Below, in pieces: positions 17,945-27,730 of a DNA stretch of 64,000 nt (its first letter is position 1; each line of letters begins with the position of its first letter). A model generated the notes under the pieces. It saw only the letters and a list, made by a program, of their open reading frames with translations, was not told the origin of the DNA and ran no database searches. The stretch is from Maricaulis sp965242785 (GTDB lineage Bacteria; Pseudomonadota; Alphaproteobacteria; Caulobacterales; Maricaulaceae): NCBI GenBank assembly GCA_965242785.1, contig CBDETA010000002.1, forward strand, positions 310,001 to 374,000, given 5' to 3'. Made by a program: the position numbers and the translations under genes.

Positions 17945-18301
17945 CTAGTTGCGCTCGCGACGGGGCCCGCGGCGATCATCCTTCTTGGACAGGATCGCAG
18001 AGGCTTCCTCGGTGTGCTCTTCAACGCGGATCGTCATGTGACGGATCACGTCTTCGGACAGGCGCTGCAGGCGGTCCAGCTCGGCAACGACGTCCGCCGG
18101 AGCGTCGATGTCGATCAGGCCGTAATGGCCCTTGCGCGACTTGTTGATGCGGTAGGCCAGATTGCGCAGACCCCAGTATTCGGTCTTGCCGGTCTTGCCG
18201 CCCTTGGATTCGACCAGGGCTTTGGTCTCTTCGATGAGAGACTCCATCTGCGCCGGGGAAATGTCCGGACGCGCGATGAAAATGTGCTCGTAAAGTGCCA
18301 T
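17945..18301 (-). CDS. rpsF: 30S ribosomal protein S6
   Basis: 118 residues. Begins MALYEHIFIARPDIS, the normal S6 N terminus, and carries the ferredoxin-like fold with a basic C-terminal tail (KKDDRRGPRRERN). The start at 18301 is preceded by GGGAGCC. An open frame runs further upstream without matching S6. First gene of the operon; S6-S18 complexes often regulate this transcript, but I did not find the RNA motif with confidence. Confidence 0.97.
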   Translation of the reverse strand: MALYEHIFIARPDISPAQMESLIEETKALVESKGGKTGKTEYWGLRNLAYRINKSRKGHYGLIDIDAPADVVAELDRLQRLSEDVIRHMTIRVEEHTEEASAILSKKDDRRGPRRERN

Positions 18302-18541
18302 TTCGGCTCCCTTCATGACGATTGCGGCGCAGACCATGCCGAAGGGTCGGGCAGGCCCGCGGTGGCTCCCATTTCCAGGCCCGGACACCCTGTCCGGACC
18401 GTCACGGAAAAAGGACCGCAATCAAGCGAAGCGCGGCCATTAGCGGAAATCCCGCAGCAGTGCAAGCCGCAAGCGCCCTTGCGCGGCAGGCCTCATGAGG
18501 GCTATCGAGCGTTCAACTCGGATTTCGGGAGGGAAACTGAA

Positions 18542-19495
18542 ATGAAATTCGCCTTTGTCTTTCCCGGCCAGGGCAGCCAGGCCGTCGGCATGGGTCAGGA
18601 CTTGGCCCGGGACTTTCATGCGGCGCGGGAGGTCTTCGAGGAGATCGATGCGGCCCTGGGCCAGGACCTGTCCGGCCTGATGGCCAATGGCCCCATTGAA
18701 GAGCTGACACTGACCGAGAATGCCCAGCCGGCCCTGATGGCGGCCAGCCTGGCGGTGATGGCGGTGCTCAAGGCCGAGTTTGACGTAAACGTCAACGCGG
18801 CCAGCTTTGTCGCCGGTCACAGTCTTGGTGAGTATTCGGCCCTGGCCGCGGCCGGTGCGCTGTCGGTCACCGATGCGGCCAAGCTGCTGAAGCTGCGGGG
18901 CCAGGCCATGCAGAAGGCCGTGCCGGTGGGCGAGGGGACGATGGCAGCCCTGCTGGGCGCCGACGAGGACCTCGCTGCCGCCGCCGTCGCCGCGGGGTCC
19001 GCTGCCGGCGTCTGCGCGATTGCCAATGACAACGCCCCTGGCCAGATCGTCATCTCCGGCGCCACCGCCGCGATCGATGCCGCGATTGCCAAGGCTGGCG
19101 AGCTGGGCCTGAAACGCGCGATGAAGCTTCCGGTCTCCGCGCCCTTCCATTGCCCGATGATGCAGCCGGCCGCTGACGCCATGGCGCAAGCACTGGCCTC
19201 GGCCACGATCAAGGCGCCTGCCGTTCCGGTGGTGGCCAATGTCACCGCCCGCCCGACCGATGATGTCGAGACGATCCGCCGTCAGCTGGTCGAGCAGGTC
19301 ACCGGTCGTGTCCGCTGGCGCGAGAGCGTGCTGTGGATGGCCGATGAGGCCGGCATCGACACGCTGGCCGAAGCCGGCGCCGGCAAGGTGCTGACCACCA
19401 TGCTCAAACGCACGACCGACGCCGCCAAGGGCGTCGCCCTGAATACCGCCGCGGACCTGGAAGCGTTCGCCGCTGCTCTCAAGGAGAACGCCTGA
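18542..19495 (+). CDS. fabD: Malonyl-CoA:ACP transacylase
   Basis: 317 residues. Loads malonate on acyl carrier protein. FAFVFPGQGSQAVGMG at the N terminus, the nucleophile in VAGHSLGEYSAL, and the catalytic histidine in SAPFHCPMM. The start at 18542 follows GGGAGGG by 7 bases; longer in-frame starts run through the divergent promoter gap and were not used. fabG starts on the last base of the stop codon (TGATG). Confidence 0.97.
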   Translation: MKFAFVFPGQGSQAVGMGQDLARDFHAAREVFEEIDAALGQDLSGLMANGPIEELTLTENAQPALMAASLAVMAVLKAEFDVNVNAASFVAGHSLGEYSALAAAGALSVTDAAKLLKLRGQAMQKAVPVGEGTMAALLGADEDLAAAAVAAGSAAGVCAIANDNAPGQIVISGATAAIDAAIAKAGELGLKRAMKLPVSAPFHCPMMQPAADAMAQALASATIKAPAVPVVANVTARPTDDVETIRRQLVEQVTGRVRWRESVLWMADEAGIDTLAEAGAGKVLTTMLKRTTDAAKGVALNTAADLEAFAAALKENA

Positions 19496-20232
19496 TGTTC
19501 GATCTTACCGGCAAGAATGCCCTGGTGACCGGTGCCACCGGTGGGCTGGGCAATGCGATTGCCCGCAAGCTGCATGCCCAGGGGGCCACGGTGGCACTGT
19601 CGGGCACGCGCGAAAACGTGCTGCAGGACCTCGCCAACGAGCTGGGCGAGCGCGCCCATGTCCTGCCCTGCAACCTGTCCGATGCCGCCGCCGTCGACGC
19701 GCTGCCCAAGCAGGCCGCCGACGCCATGGGCTCGCTGGACATCCTGGTCGCCAATGCCGGCATCACCAAGGACCAGCTGTTGATGCGCATGAAGGACGAG
19801 GACTGGGATCAGGTCATCAAGATCAACCTGGAAAGCTATTTCCGCCTCTCCCGTGCGGCCCTGCGCGGCATGATGAAGGCGCGGTGGGGCCGCATCATCG
19901 GCATCACCTCGGTGGTCGGCGTGATGGGCAATCCCGGCCAGGCCAATTACTGCGCCTCCAAGGCCGGCATGATCGGCTTTTCCAAGTCCCTGGCCCAGGA
20001 AGTGGCCGCGCGCGGCGTCACCGTGAACTGCGTTGCGCCGGGCTTCATTGCCTCGCCGATGACGGATGTGTTGAACGAGGATCAGCGCGCCGCCATCCTG
20101 TCCAAAATCCCGGCCGGGGATCTGGGGTCCGGCGATGATATCGCCGGCGCCGTGGTCTATCTCGCCAGCCAGGAAGCCCAGTACGTGACCGGCCAGACGC
20201 TGCACGTCAATGGCGGCATGGCGATGATCTGA
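19495..20232 (+). CDS. fabG: 3-oxoacyl-ACP reductase
   Basis: 245 residues. NADPH-dependent reduction of beta-ketoacyl-ACP in fatty acid elongation. Cofactor loop VTGATGGLGNAIA, ANAGIT, catalytic Ser in GITSVVG, YCASKAGMIGF with Tyr and Lys, and the C-terminal LHVNGGMAMI. Adjacent fabD and fabF and the exact fit to FabG make this more than a generic SDR. Confidence 0.96.
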   Translation: MFDLTGKNALVTGATGGLGNAIARKLHAQGATVALSGTRENVLQDLANELGERAHVLPCNLSDAAAVDALPKQAADAMGSLDILVANAGITKDQLLMRMKDEDWDQVIKINLESYFRLSRAALRGMMKARWGRIIGITSVVGVMGNPGQANYCASKAGMIGFSKSLAQEVAARGVTVNCVAPGFIASPMTDVLNEDQRAAILSKIPAGDLGSGDDIAGAVVYLASQEAQYVTGQTLHVNGGMAMI

Positions 20233-20334
20233 TTGAGTAAATCGAATTTGCGGGTACGGTGGCCCCTTCTGGTCAGCGAATTGGAACTGTGCTAACTGCC
20301 CGCGCATCTTGGGATCAGGGTTGTATTTGGGCCC

Positions 20335-20362
20335 TTCCCGTCTTGTCCTGCACCGCTATAGT
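20335..20362 (+). promoter_or_regulatory. Candidate promoter of acpP
   Basis: TTCCCG, 16 bases, TATAGT within GACCGCTATAGTTCC-like context, 29 bases before acpP. The ndk upstream region has a very similar CCTTCCCATTCCCGTCTT...CCGCTATAAG. A separate acpP promoter would fit the much higher need for acyl carrier protein than for FabD/FabG. Confidence 0.45.
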
Positions 20363-20391
20363 TCCGCGGTGAATCACTATGAGGGTCTGAA

Positions 20392-20628
20392 ATGTCTGAC
20401 GTTCTCGAGCGCGTTACGAAAATTGTCATTGAGCATCTCGATGTGGATGCCGAAAAGGTCACCGCGAATGCGAGCTTCATCGATGATCTCGGTGCCGACA
20501 GCCTCGACAATGTCGAGCTGGTGATGGCTTTCGAAGAAGAGTTCGATATCGAGATTCCGGACGACGCCGCCGAGCACATCCAGACGGTTGGCGACGCCGT
20601 GAAGTTCATCTCCGAGAAGGTGGGCTAA
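20392..20628 (+). CDS. acpP: Acyl carrier protein
   Basis: 78 residues, very acidic, with the phosphopantetheine attachment Ser37 in GADSLDNVELVMAFEE. Carries growing fatty acyl chains. A 159-base gap after fabG holds its own candidate promoter, and fabF begins 10 bases later. Confidence 0.99.
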   Translation: MSDVLERVTKIVIEHLDVDAEKVTANASFIDDLGADSLDNVELVMAFEEEFDIEIPDDAAEHIQTVGDAVKFISEKVG

Positions 20629-20638
20629 CGACCCCTTC

Positions 20639-21922
20639 ATGCGTCGCGTCGTCGTCACGGGTATTGGCCTCGTCACGCCGCTGGGCTGCGGGCGGGAAGT
20701 CGTTTGGGAACGCCTTCTCGCCGGTCGTTCGGGTGTCGGGCCGATCGAGCATTTCAAGACCGATGATCTGGCCTGCCGGATTGCCGGCCAGGTGCCCCGT
20801 GCCGATGGCCGCGGCGGTGGACGTGCGGGCGATGGCGGGGTGTTCGACCCCGACAGCGTCCTCAGCCCCCGCGATCAGCGCCGGGTGGATGATTTCATCC
20901 TCTACGGTATTGCGGCGGCCGACGAGGCTCTGGCCGACAGCGGCTGGAAGCCCGAGACGGAAGCAGAAAAATGCCGCACCGGCGTGATGATCGGTTCCGG
21001 CATCGGTGGTCTTGAAACCACCTACCAGGCCTCCGTCGACCTGCACGAGAAGGGCCCAAGGCGCCTGTCTCCCTTCATCATTCCCGGCATGCTGATCAAT
21101 CTGGCCTCTGGCCAGGTCTCGATCCGTCATGGCCTGAAAGGGCCGAACCATTCTGTGGTGACGGCCTGTTCGACCGGCGCCCATGCGATCGGCGATGCCG
21201 CCCGTCTGGTGGCCCGCGGCGATGCCGACGTGATGCTGGCCGGCGGTGCCGAAGCCACGGTCTGCCGCCTGGGCGTGGCCGGTTTCATCGCCTGCAAGGC
21301 GCTCTCCACCGCGTTCAACGAGACCCCGGAAAAGGCTTCGCGCCCCTATGACAAGGACCGCGACGGTTTTGTCATGGGCGAGGGCTCGGGTGTCGTGGTG
21401 CTGGAAGACTATGAGCACGCCAAGGCCCGCGGCGCGAAAATCTATGCCGAGGTGAAGGGCTATGGCCTGTCCGGCGATGCCTATCACATCACGGCACCGG
21501 CCGAGGATGGTGATGGCGGTTTCCGCTCGATGTCGGCCGCCCTCAAGGATGCCGGCCTGACGCCTTCCGATATCGATTATGTCAACGCGCACGGCACCTC
21601 GACCCCGCTGGGTGACGAGATCGAGCTGCGCGCCGTGGAGCGCCTGTTCGGCAGCGCCACGCAGGATCTGGTGATGTCGTCGACGAAGTCGGCGATCGGC
21701 CACCTGCTGGGCGCGGCCGGTGCGGTCGAGGCGATCTTCTCGATTCTGGCGATCCGCGACGGTATCTGCCCGCCGACCCTCAATCTCGATAATCCGTCCG
21801 TAGAGACGGCGATCAATCTGGCGCCGAAGACGGCGGTGAAAAAGCCGGTGAAAGCCGCATTGTCCAACTCGTTTGGATTCGGCGGCACCAATGCCTCCGT
21901 GGTATTCGTCGCGGCAGAGTAA
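20639..21922 (+). CDS. fabF: 3-oxoacyl-ACP synthase II
   Basis: 427 residues, with the condensing-enzyme triad: Cys in VTACSTGAHAIG, His in VNAHGTSTPLGD, His in SAIGHLLGAAGAVEA. An additional glycine/arginine-rich stretch near residues 57-75 (RADGRGGGRAGDGGVFD) makes it slightly longer than E. coli FabF. Elongates 16:1 to 18:1. ATG 10 bases after acpP. Confidence 0.97.
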   Translation: MRRVVVTGIGLVTPLGCGREVVWERLLAGRSGVGPIEHFKTDDLACRIAGQVPRADGRGGGRAGDGGVFDPDSVLSPRDQRRVDDFILYGIAAADEALADSGWKPETEAEKCRTGVMIGSGIGGLETTYQASVDLHEKGPRRLSPFIIPGMLINLASGQVSIRHGLKGPNHSVVTACSTGAHAIGDAARLVARGDADVMLAGGAEATVCRLGVAGFIACKALSTAFNETPEKASRPYDKDRDGFVMGEGSGVVVLEDYEHAKARGAKIYAEVKGYGLSGDAYHITAPAEDGDGGFRSMSAALKDAGLTPSDIDYVNAHGTSTPLGDEIELRAVERLFGSATQDLVMSSTKSAIGHLLGAAGAVEAIFSILAIRDGICPPTLNLDNPSVETAINLAPKTAVKKPVKAALSNSFGFGGTNASVVFVAAE

Positions 21923-21944
21923 CGCGAGTTCGGGGAAGGCTTGC

Positions 21945-22991
21945 ATGACGGACGCTCCAGCGCCCAAGCCCAAAAAGGGCGGGCTGGCCAAACTGTTTCT
22001 GATCTTGCTGACCGTTCTGGTCGTGCTGGCGCTCGCCGCGGCGGCGGCGCTGTATGGCGGCTACAAGTGGATGGAGGCGCAGTTCCATGCGCCCGGTCCG
22101 TCAGCCGAGGAAAGCATCATCCTTTTGCCGCGCGGGGCCGGCCTGATCCGCATCGCCGCCCAGCTGGAATCGGAAGGTCTGATCACGGATCGCCGGATTT
22201 TCCGGGCGGCGGTCACGCTGGACGAGGGCGACCGTTCACTGCGCGCGGGCGAATACCGCATCCCGGCAGGCGCCTCGATGGCGCAAATCTACGAGCTGCT
22301 GCGCTCGGGCGAGACCGTGCACTATCCCGTCACCTTCGCCGAGGGGCTGACCAGCGCGATGATCGTGCGCGCCCTGGCCGATGTGGAGGTTCTCACCGGC
22401 GAGGTCACCGAGATCCCGGCAGAAGGCACGCTGCTGCCCGAAACCTATCACGTCACCCGCGGCACTTCGCGCCAGGAATTGCTGGACCGCATGGCCCAGG
22501 ATCAGCAGGCCCTTCTGGACGAACTCTGGCCGAACCGGGCCGAGAACCTGCCCTTCGAGACCCGCGAGGAAGCCATCATCCTGGCCTCCATCGTCGAGAA
22601 GGAGACCGGTGTCGCGTCCGAACGGCCCGAAGTGGCGGCGGTCTTCGTCAACCGGCTGCGCCGGGGCATGCGGATCGAGAGCGACCCGACCATCATCTAC
22701 GGCATCAGCCAGGGCGAACCCCTGGGTCGCGGCCTGCGCCGGTCGGAAATCGACAATGCCGAAAATGCCTGGAATACCTACCAGATCCCGCGCCTGCCGC
22801 CGACGCCGATTGCCAATCCGGGGCGCGAGTCGATTGCCGCCGTGCTCAATCCTGCCGAGAGTTCAGCGCTCTTCTTCGTGGCCGATGGTACCGGCGGCCA
22901 CGTCTTTGCCGACACCTATGCCCAGCACCAGCGCAATGTCGCCAACTGGCGCCGGATCGAACGCCAGCGCCGCAATGGGGGCGGTCGCTGA
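21945..22991 (+). CDS. mltG: Endolytic murein transglycosylase MltG
   Basis: 348 residues. Cytoplasmic KPKKGG start, one membrane helix (about 13-37), then a periplasmic LysM-like and YceG domain. The catalytic glutamate is in ASIVEKETGVASERPEVA, followed by GMRIESDPTIIYG. Cleaves nascent glycan strands to end chain growth. The frame opens further upstream inside fabF, but the ATG at 21945 with GGGGAAGG upstream is convincing. yicC begins on the last base of its stop. Confidence 0.95.
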   Translation: MTDAPAPKPKKGGLAKLFLILLTVLVVLALAAAAALYGGYKWMEAQFHAPGPSAEESIILLPRGAGLIRIAAQLESEGLITDRRIFRAAVTLDEGDRSLRAGEYRIPAGASMAQIYELLRSGETVHYPVTFAEGLTSAMIVRALADVEVLTGEVTEIPAEGTLLPETYHVTRGTSRQELLDRMAQDQQALLDELWPNRAENLPFETREEAIILASIVEKETGVASERPEVAAVFVNRLRRGMRIESDPTIIYGISQGEPLGRGLRRSEIDNAENAWNTYQIPRLPPTPIANPGRESIAAVLNPAESSALFFVADGTGGHVFADTYAQHQRNVANWRRIERQRRNGGGR

Positions 22992-23866
22992 TGGCCTCTC
23001 TGTCAGGCATGACCGGGTTTGCGCGCATGGAAGGCGTCAGCGGCGAGTGGCGCTGGGCCTGGGAGGCGCGCAGCGTCAATGGCAAGGGTCTTGAAGCCCG
23101 CTTCCGCCTGCCGACCGGCTTCGACCGGCTGGACATCAAGGCCCGCGATCTTGCCAAGGCCCGTTTCAGTCGCGGCAATATCCAGGCCTCGCTGAATCTG
23201 CGGCGCGAGAGCAGCGCCGGCAGCGTGTCGATCGATCAGGCCCGGCTTGATGCTTTCATTTCCGCCAGCGAGCCTTTCGTGGCGGCCGGCAAGGTCGCGC
23301 GTCCCAGCTTCGAGGGCCTTCTGCAGCTGCCCGGTGTGATGACCAGCGAAGACGCCGCCGGTCCCGATGAAGGCCTCGATCAGACGCTGCTGGAAGGACT
23401 GGCTGCAACGCTGGACGCGCTGGATCAGGCGCGGCGGGAAGAGGGCGCCGCGCTGCACCCGCTGCTGGCGGGCCATATCGACGAGATCGAGACCCTCGCC
23501 GGCGAGGCCTCGGCCTGTACCTCCGTCCGTATCGAGAGCATTCGCGACCGGCTCCAGGCCAAGTTTGCCGAGCTGCTGCAGGGCGATCTGCCCGAGGACC
23601 GGTTGGCTCAGGAAGCCGCTGCCCTTGCGGTAAAAATGGATGTCCGCGAAGAGCTTGACCGGCTGGGCGCGCACATCGCCTCAGCCCGTGACCTGCTTGC
23701 CGGCGGCTCTCCGGTGGGCCGCAAACTGGACTTTCTGTGCCAGGAGTTTAATCGCGAAGCGAACACTCTATGCTCCAAGTCGTCTGATTCCGCGCTGACG
23801 CGGATCGGCCTGGCGCTCAAGAACACGATCGACCAGTTCAGGGAGCAGGTACAGAATGTCGAGTGA
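22991..23866 (+). CDS. yicC: YicC family endoribonuclease
   Basis: 291 residues. N terminus SLSGMTGFARMEG and C terminus KLDFLCQEFNREANTLCSKSSD are the two signatures of the family (YicC_N and DUF1732). YicC is an endoribonuclease in E. coli and its gene is almost always before gmk. Start shared with the mltG stop (TGATG) and 11-base overlap with gmk suggest strict coupling. Confidence 0.95.
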   Translation: MASLSGMTGFARMEGVSGEWRWAWEARSVNGKGLEARFRLPTGFDRLDIKARDLAKARFSRGNIQASLNLRRESSAGSVSIDQARLDAFISASEPFVAAGKVARPSFEGLLQLPGVMTSEDAAGPDEGLDQTLLEGLAATLDALDQARREEGAALHPLLAGHIDEIETLAGEASACTSVRIESIRDRLQAKFAELLQGDLPEDRLAQEAAALAVKMDVREELDRLGAHIASARDLLAGGSPVGRKLDFLCQEFNREANTLCSKSSDSALTRIGLALKNTIDQFREQVQNVE

Positions 23867-24512
23867 CGGTTATTCCGGACCGATTTTCCGCGGCAGACGC
23901 CGGGGTGTCCTGCTGGCCCTGTCCAGCCCGTCCGGAGCCGGCAAGACGACGCTGTCCAAACGCCTGCTCAGCCAGAACCCGGACGTGGTCCTGTCCGTGT
24001 CCGCCACCACCCGTGCGCCGCGTCCGGGCGAGGTGGATGGCCGCGATTACCACTTCCTGTCCGTCGAGGATTTCAAGGCCAAGATCGAGGAGGACTATTT
24101 CTTCGAATGGGCCGAGGTGTTCGGCCGTTATTACGGCACGCCCAAGACTCCGGTCCTGGAAGCCGTGGAAGAGGGCCGGGACGTGGTTTTCGACATTGAC
24201 TGGCAGGGCGCCCAGATCCTCGCTGACCAGGCTCCGACCGACACGGTGCGCGTCTTCATCCTGCCGCCCTCCCTGGCGCTGCTGGAGGACCGCCTGCGCA
24301 AGCGTGGCCAGGACAGCGCCGATGTCATCAAGGGGCGTATGGACCGGGCCAAGGACGAGATCTCGCACTGGGCCGAGTATGACTATGTCATCGTCAATGA
24401 TGACTTCGCCCGGGCGCTGGAAAAGCTGAACCAGATCCTGCACGCCGAACGCCTGCGGCGCATCCGCCATCCCTGGCTGGACGATTTCGTCGGCGTGCTG
24501 ATGGACCAGTAG
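23856..24512 (+). CDS. gmk: Guanylate kinase
   Basis: 218 residues. P-loop SSPSGAGKTTL, SVSATTRAPRPGEVDGRDY for GMP binding, and FDIDWQGA. Phosphorylates GMP to GDP. Overlaps yicC by 11 bases and ends 1 base from the convergent rsmA end, so no terminator fits between them. Confidence 0.97.
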   Translation: MSSDGYSGPIFRGRRRGVLLALSSPSGAGKTTLSKRLLSQNPDVVLSVSATTRAPRPGEVDGRDYHFLSVEDFKAKIEEDYFFEWAEVFGRYYGTPKTPVLEAVEEGRDVVFDIDWQGAQILADQAPTDTVRVFILPPSLALLEDRLRKRGQDSADVIKGRMDRAKDEISHWAEYDYVIVNDDFARALEKLNQILHAERLRRIRHPWLDDFVGVLMDQ

Positions 24513-24513
24513 A

Positions 24514-25374
24514 TCAGCGCGTCTTCGCATCCCGCCAGGCCGTGGCCAGGCGCTGGAAACCCGCCACATCGATCACTTCCGCGCGTGCACCGGCGTCCAG
24601 TCCGGCCGCTTCGATCAGGGCTTCCGACGACGTGCCCGCCTGGCTGGCCGCCTGGGCGAGGCTGCGGCGCAGCGTCTTGCGGCGCTGGCCGAAGGCCGAG
24701 GCCGTGACAATGCCCAGGGCCTGCACATCTGCAAAACGGCGCGCCTGCGGCATCAGGTCCAGCACCACGACGGCGCTGTCTACCTTGGGCGGCGGGGTGA
24801 AGGCACGGGCCGGGACTTTCAGTCCCATGCGCACCTCACAGCGTGATTGCGAGATCACGGCCAGCCGGCCATAGGCCTTGCTGCCCGGTGTCGCGACCAC
24901 CCGGTCGGCGACTTCCTTCTGGAACATCAGCACGGCCCGCGTCCACCAGGCGCTGTCCGCTTCCAGCCATTTGATCAGCAGCAGGGTGCCGACATTGTAG
25001 GGCAGGTTGGAGAGGATGATCTTCTCGCCATCGTCCGGCAGCAGCGCCGCCTCATCCACATCCAGCGCGTCAGCCTCGTGCACGCTCAGCCGGCCGCCGC
25101 TGGCGGTGTTGATTTCGGCCAGGGCGCCGAGGAAGCGATTGTCCTTTTCCACCACGGTCAGCGATTTCGCGCCGGCCTCCAGGATCGCCCGGGTCAGACC
25201 GCCCGGACCGGGACCGATCTCGATGGCGTGGGCCTCGCGCATATCGCCGGCCAGGCGCGCGATCTTGCCGGTCAGGTTGAGGTCCAGCAGGAAATGCTGG
25301 CCGAAGGCCTTCTTGGCCCCCAGATCGTGCTGGGCGATGACATCGCGCAGCGGTGGCAGATCGGCAAGGCTCAT
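24514..25374 (-). CDS. rsmA: 16S rRNA (adenine1518/1519-N6) dimethyltransferase
   Basis: 286 residues. N terminus KKAFGQHFLLD, SAM motif I IEIGPGPGGLTRAIL, and the catalytic NLPYNVGT motif. Dimethylates two adenines in helix 45 of 16S rRNA, a late check in 30S assembly. Last gene of lptF-lptG-lptD-surA-pdxA-rsmA, with ATGA overlap with pdxA. Confidence 0.97.
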   Translation of the reverse strand: MSLADLPPLRDVIAQHDLGAKKAFGQHFLLDLNLTGKIARLAGDMREAHAIEIGPGPGGLTRAILEAGAKSLTVVEKDNRFLGALAEINTASGGRLSVHEADALDVDEAALLPDDGEKIILSNLPYNVGTLLLIKWLEADSAWWTRAVLMFQKEVADRVVATPGSKAYGRLAVISQSRCEVRMGLKVPARAFTPPPKVDSAVVVLDLMPQARRFADVQALGIVTASAFGQRRKTLRRSLAQAASQAGTSSEALIEAAGLDAGARAEVIDVAGFQRLATAWRDAKTR

Positions 25375-26393
25375 GCGTGCGCCTCCGCCTGGCTGCGCTG
25401 CTGCGCCATCTCATCGGCCTGGCGGATGGCGGCGATCAGACTGTCCGGCCGGGCGATGAAGCGGCCGGCAATATCAAATGCCGTGCCATGGTCGGGCGAG
25501 GTGCGCACGATCGGCAGGCCCAGCGTGATGTTCACCCCGCCATGGAAATCCAGCGTCTTCACCGGGATCAGGCCCTGGTCGTGATAGAGGCACACCGCCG
25601 CGTCATAGCGGGCGCGGGCCTCGGCGTGGAACATCGTGTCCGGTGGCAGGGCGTCGGTGATGTCGATCCCCTCGCGCCGCAATTCGGCCGCCAGCGGGTT
25701 GAGCAGCTCGATTTCCTCGCGACCCAGCGACCCGCCTTCGCCGGCATGCGGATTGAGACCGGCCAGCGCCAGGCGCGGCTGCTCCAGGCCGAAATCCTGC
25801 TTCAGCGCGTGATGGGTGAGGCGGGCCATGTGGGCGATCCGCTCGGCTGACAGCGCATCGAGCGCCTCGCGCAGCGACAGATGGATCGTTGCCAGAACGA
25901 CGCGCAGACCCCCACCGGCCAGCATCATCGCCGGACCGCGCGGTCCGGAGACATCGGCCTTTGCGGTCAGCTCGGCCAGAAACTCGGTATGTCCGGGAAA
26001 GCTGAAACCGGCGGCATACATCACCGATTTGGCGATCGGCGCGGTGACCAGGGCGCGGGCCTTACCGGCCAGGCACAGGGCCACTCCGCGTTCGATCGCG
26101 GCCTTGGTGGCCGGGGCGTGGGCGGGGTCTGGCTGGCCGGGCTGCAAGCCCGTCACCGGCGTGTCCGGAAGATCAAGGACATCCAGTCCGGGTCCGGAGC
26201 CGGCAAGCGGCCTGGACACGCAGACGGGTTCCGGCAGGCCCAGATCGTGGGCACGTTCGGCAAACACGGCGTGCGAGCCGACGGCGATAAAGGGGAGGTC
26301 CGCGCCCAGCGTTGCGTGCGCCTTGAGGATGATCTCGGGGCCGATCCCTGCCGGATCACCCATCGACACGACGATGGGTGGGCGGGGGCTCAT
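25371..26393 (-). CDS. pdxA: 4-hydroxythreonine-4-phosphate dehydrogenase
   Basis: 340 residues. Pyridoxal phosphate synthesis by the deoxyxylulose phosphate route. GDPAGIGPEIILKA near the N terminus, PGHTEFLAEL, and YHDQGLIPVKTLDF with metal-binding His. ATG overlaps the surA stop by one base (TAATG) and its stop overlaps rsmA (ATGA). Confidence 0.96.
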   Translation of the reverse strand: MSPRPPIVVSMGDPAGIGPEIILKAHATLGADLPFIAVGSHAVFAERAHDLGLPEPVCVSRPLAGSGPGLDVLDLPDTPVTGLQPGQPDPAHAPATKAAIERGVALCLAGKARALVTAPIAKSVMYAAGFSFPGHTEFLAELTAKADVSGPRGPAMMLAGGGLRVVLATIHLSLREALDALSAERIAHMARLTHHALKQDFGLEQPRLALAGLNPHAGEGGSLGREEIELLNPLAAELRREGIDITDALPPDTMFHAEARARYDAAVCLYHDQGLIPVKTLDFHGGVNITLGLPIVRTSPDHGTAFDIAGRFIARPDSLIAAIRQADEMAQQRSQAEAHA

Positions 26394-27673
26394 TACTCGC
26401 GGATCTCGATGGTGGAATCGCGGCGCAGATCGCGCAGCCAGCGGCGTGATTGCAGCGAGAGCTGCTGTCCGCGCAGCTGGCTCTCCAGATCATCGCGCGA
26501 GGGCACGCCCGGACCGGCAATCTGACGATCACAGACGATCAGCACCTGCAGGCCGGCCGCATTCTCGATTATGCCGGTATTGTCGCCGGTATTGAGCGGT
26601 TCCAGTGCCGAACGGATCTGCGGCAGAACGGCATCCGCACTGATCGAGCCCAACGGGGTGAAGATCGCGCCCGGCAGCCGGCCGGCAATGCCTTCCGCCG
26701 CCGAACAGCTCGGATTGTCCCGCAGGGCACGCTGGAACTGGCTGCGGCTCTCCGGTGTCACGGCACTGTTGGGCAGGGTGATCTGGTTGAGGTCATACTG
26801 CAGCGTGGTGGTGCCATCGCGTACGCCCACCAGGGCGACTACCATGAAACCGCCCGGCACCTGCACCGGGTTGGACAGGGCGCCCCGCCCGCCGGACTGA
26901 TCAAACTGCATGCGCATCTGCGGCATGATCGCGGCGACTTCCGGCTGCAGCTGTGACGCCACGATCCAGCCGATATCACCACCGGCCGCCGCCGAAGGGG
27001 CATCGGAGAACTGGCGAGCCAGTTCCGGGAAGGCCGCGCCCTGCTGCAGCTGGTTCATGACCGCGATCACGCGCTGGATCGTCGCCTGTTCCTGCCCCGG
27101 ACCGGGGACTTCGAAATACATCTCGAAAATGCGGAATTGCGGCTGGGACGCACTGGAGGCGAGGCGTTCCAGGGCCAGCTCGATCTGCTGCTCGGAGATC
27201 CGGATGCGCGAACCGTAGCGGCCATTCACCAGGATCTGCCAGGCAATTTCCGCCTCCAGCTGGTGGCGCAGTGTGGAGATGTCGACTCCGGAATTCTGCA
27301 GATCCGCCACGATATCATCGATGGTGGCATTGTTGCGGTTGGCAAGGTCCAGCAGCGAGGCCGAGATTTCCTCGTCGGCCACCTGGATGTCGTATTCGCG
27401 CGCGGCCTGCAATTGCAGGTGCTCGTCGATCAGGCCGCGCAGGGCCTGGTCCTGGATCCGGGCAAGGGTTTCCTGGTCGATCTGCGCCATGCCGGTCGAA
27501 GCGATGATCAGGCGCATGCGGTTGCGCACATCGACCGTCGTGATCGGCTCGTCATTGACCAGCGCAGCAACGCCTTCGGTCGACTGGGCAAGGGCGGCAG
27601 GCGCACTCGCCACCGCGAAGATGGCAAACAGGGCAAGAACGAGATTTTTGGCGCTGGTCATCACAATTCGCAT
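26393..27673 (-). CDS. surA: Periplasmic chaperone/peptidyl-prolyl isomerase SurA
   Basis: 426 residues from the chosen start. Signal peptide (about 22-30 residues, ending SAPAALAQ), SurA N-domain starting with EGVAALVNDEPITTVDVRNRMRL, one clear parvulin domain (FPELARQFSDAPSAAAGGDIGW), and a C-terminal region without a second clear one. Helps outer-membrane proteins such as LptD to fold. Starts 27721, 27673 and 27661 are all possible; none has a strong Shine-Dalgarno sequence. The position next to lptD fits its role. Confidence 0.88.
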   Translation of the reverse strand: MRIVMTSAKNLVLALFAIFAVASAPAALAQSTEGVAALVNDEPITTVDVRNRMRLIIASTGMAQIDQETLARIQDQALRGLIDEHLQLQAAREYDIQVADEEISASLLDLANRNNATIDDIVADLQNSGVDISTLRHQLEAEIAWQILVNGRYGSRIRISEQQIELALERLASSASQPQFRIFEMYFEVPGPGQEQATIQRVIAVMNQLQQGAAFPELARQFSDAPSAAAGGDIGWIVASQLQPEVAAIMPQMRMQFDQSGGRGALSNPVQVPGGFMVVALVGVRDGTTTLQYDLNQITLPNSAVTPESRSQFQRALRDNPSCSAAEGIAGRLPGAIFTPLGSISADAVLPQIRSALEPLNTGDNTGIIENAAGLQVLIVCDRQIAGPGVPSRDDLESQLRGQQLSLQSRRWLRDLRRDSTIEIRE

Positions 27674-27730
27674 ATTGGTTCGGCGCGGAACATTACTCAA
27701 ACCCGGCATGGGTGCAATCACGCGACACCG

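Noticed and set aside
20606..21991. 461-residue minus-strand frame opposite fabF
   Set aside because: Shadow of a GC-rich gene; His/Arg/Gly-rich composition typical of antisense frames in high-GC DNA. The same reasoning removes other long antisense frames, such as those opposite ppk1, gatB and purF.
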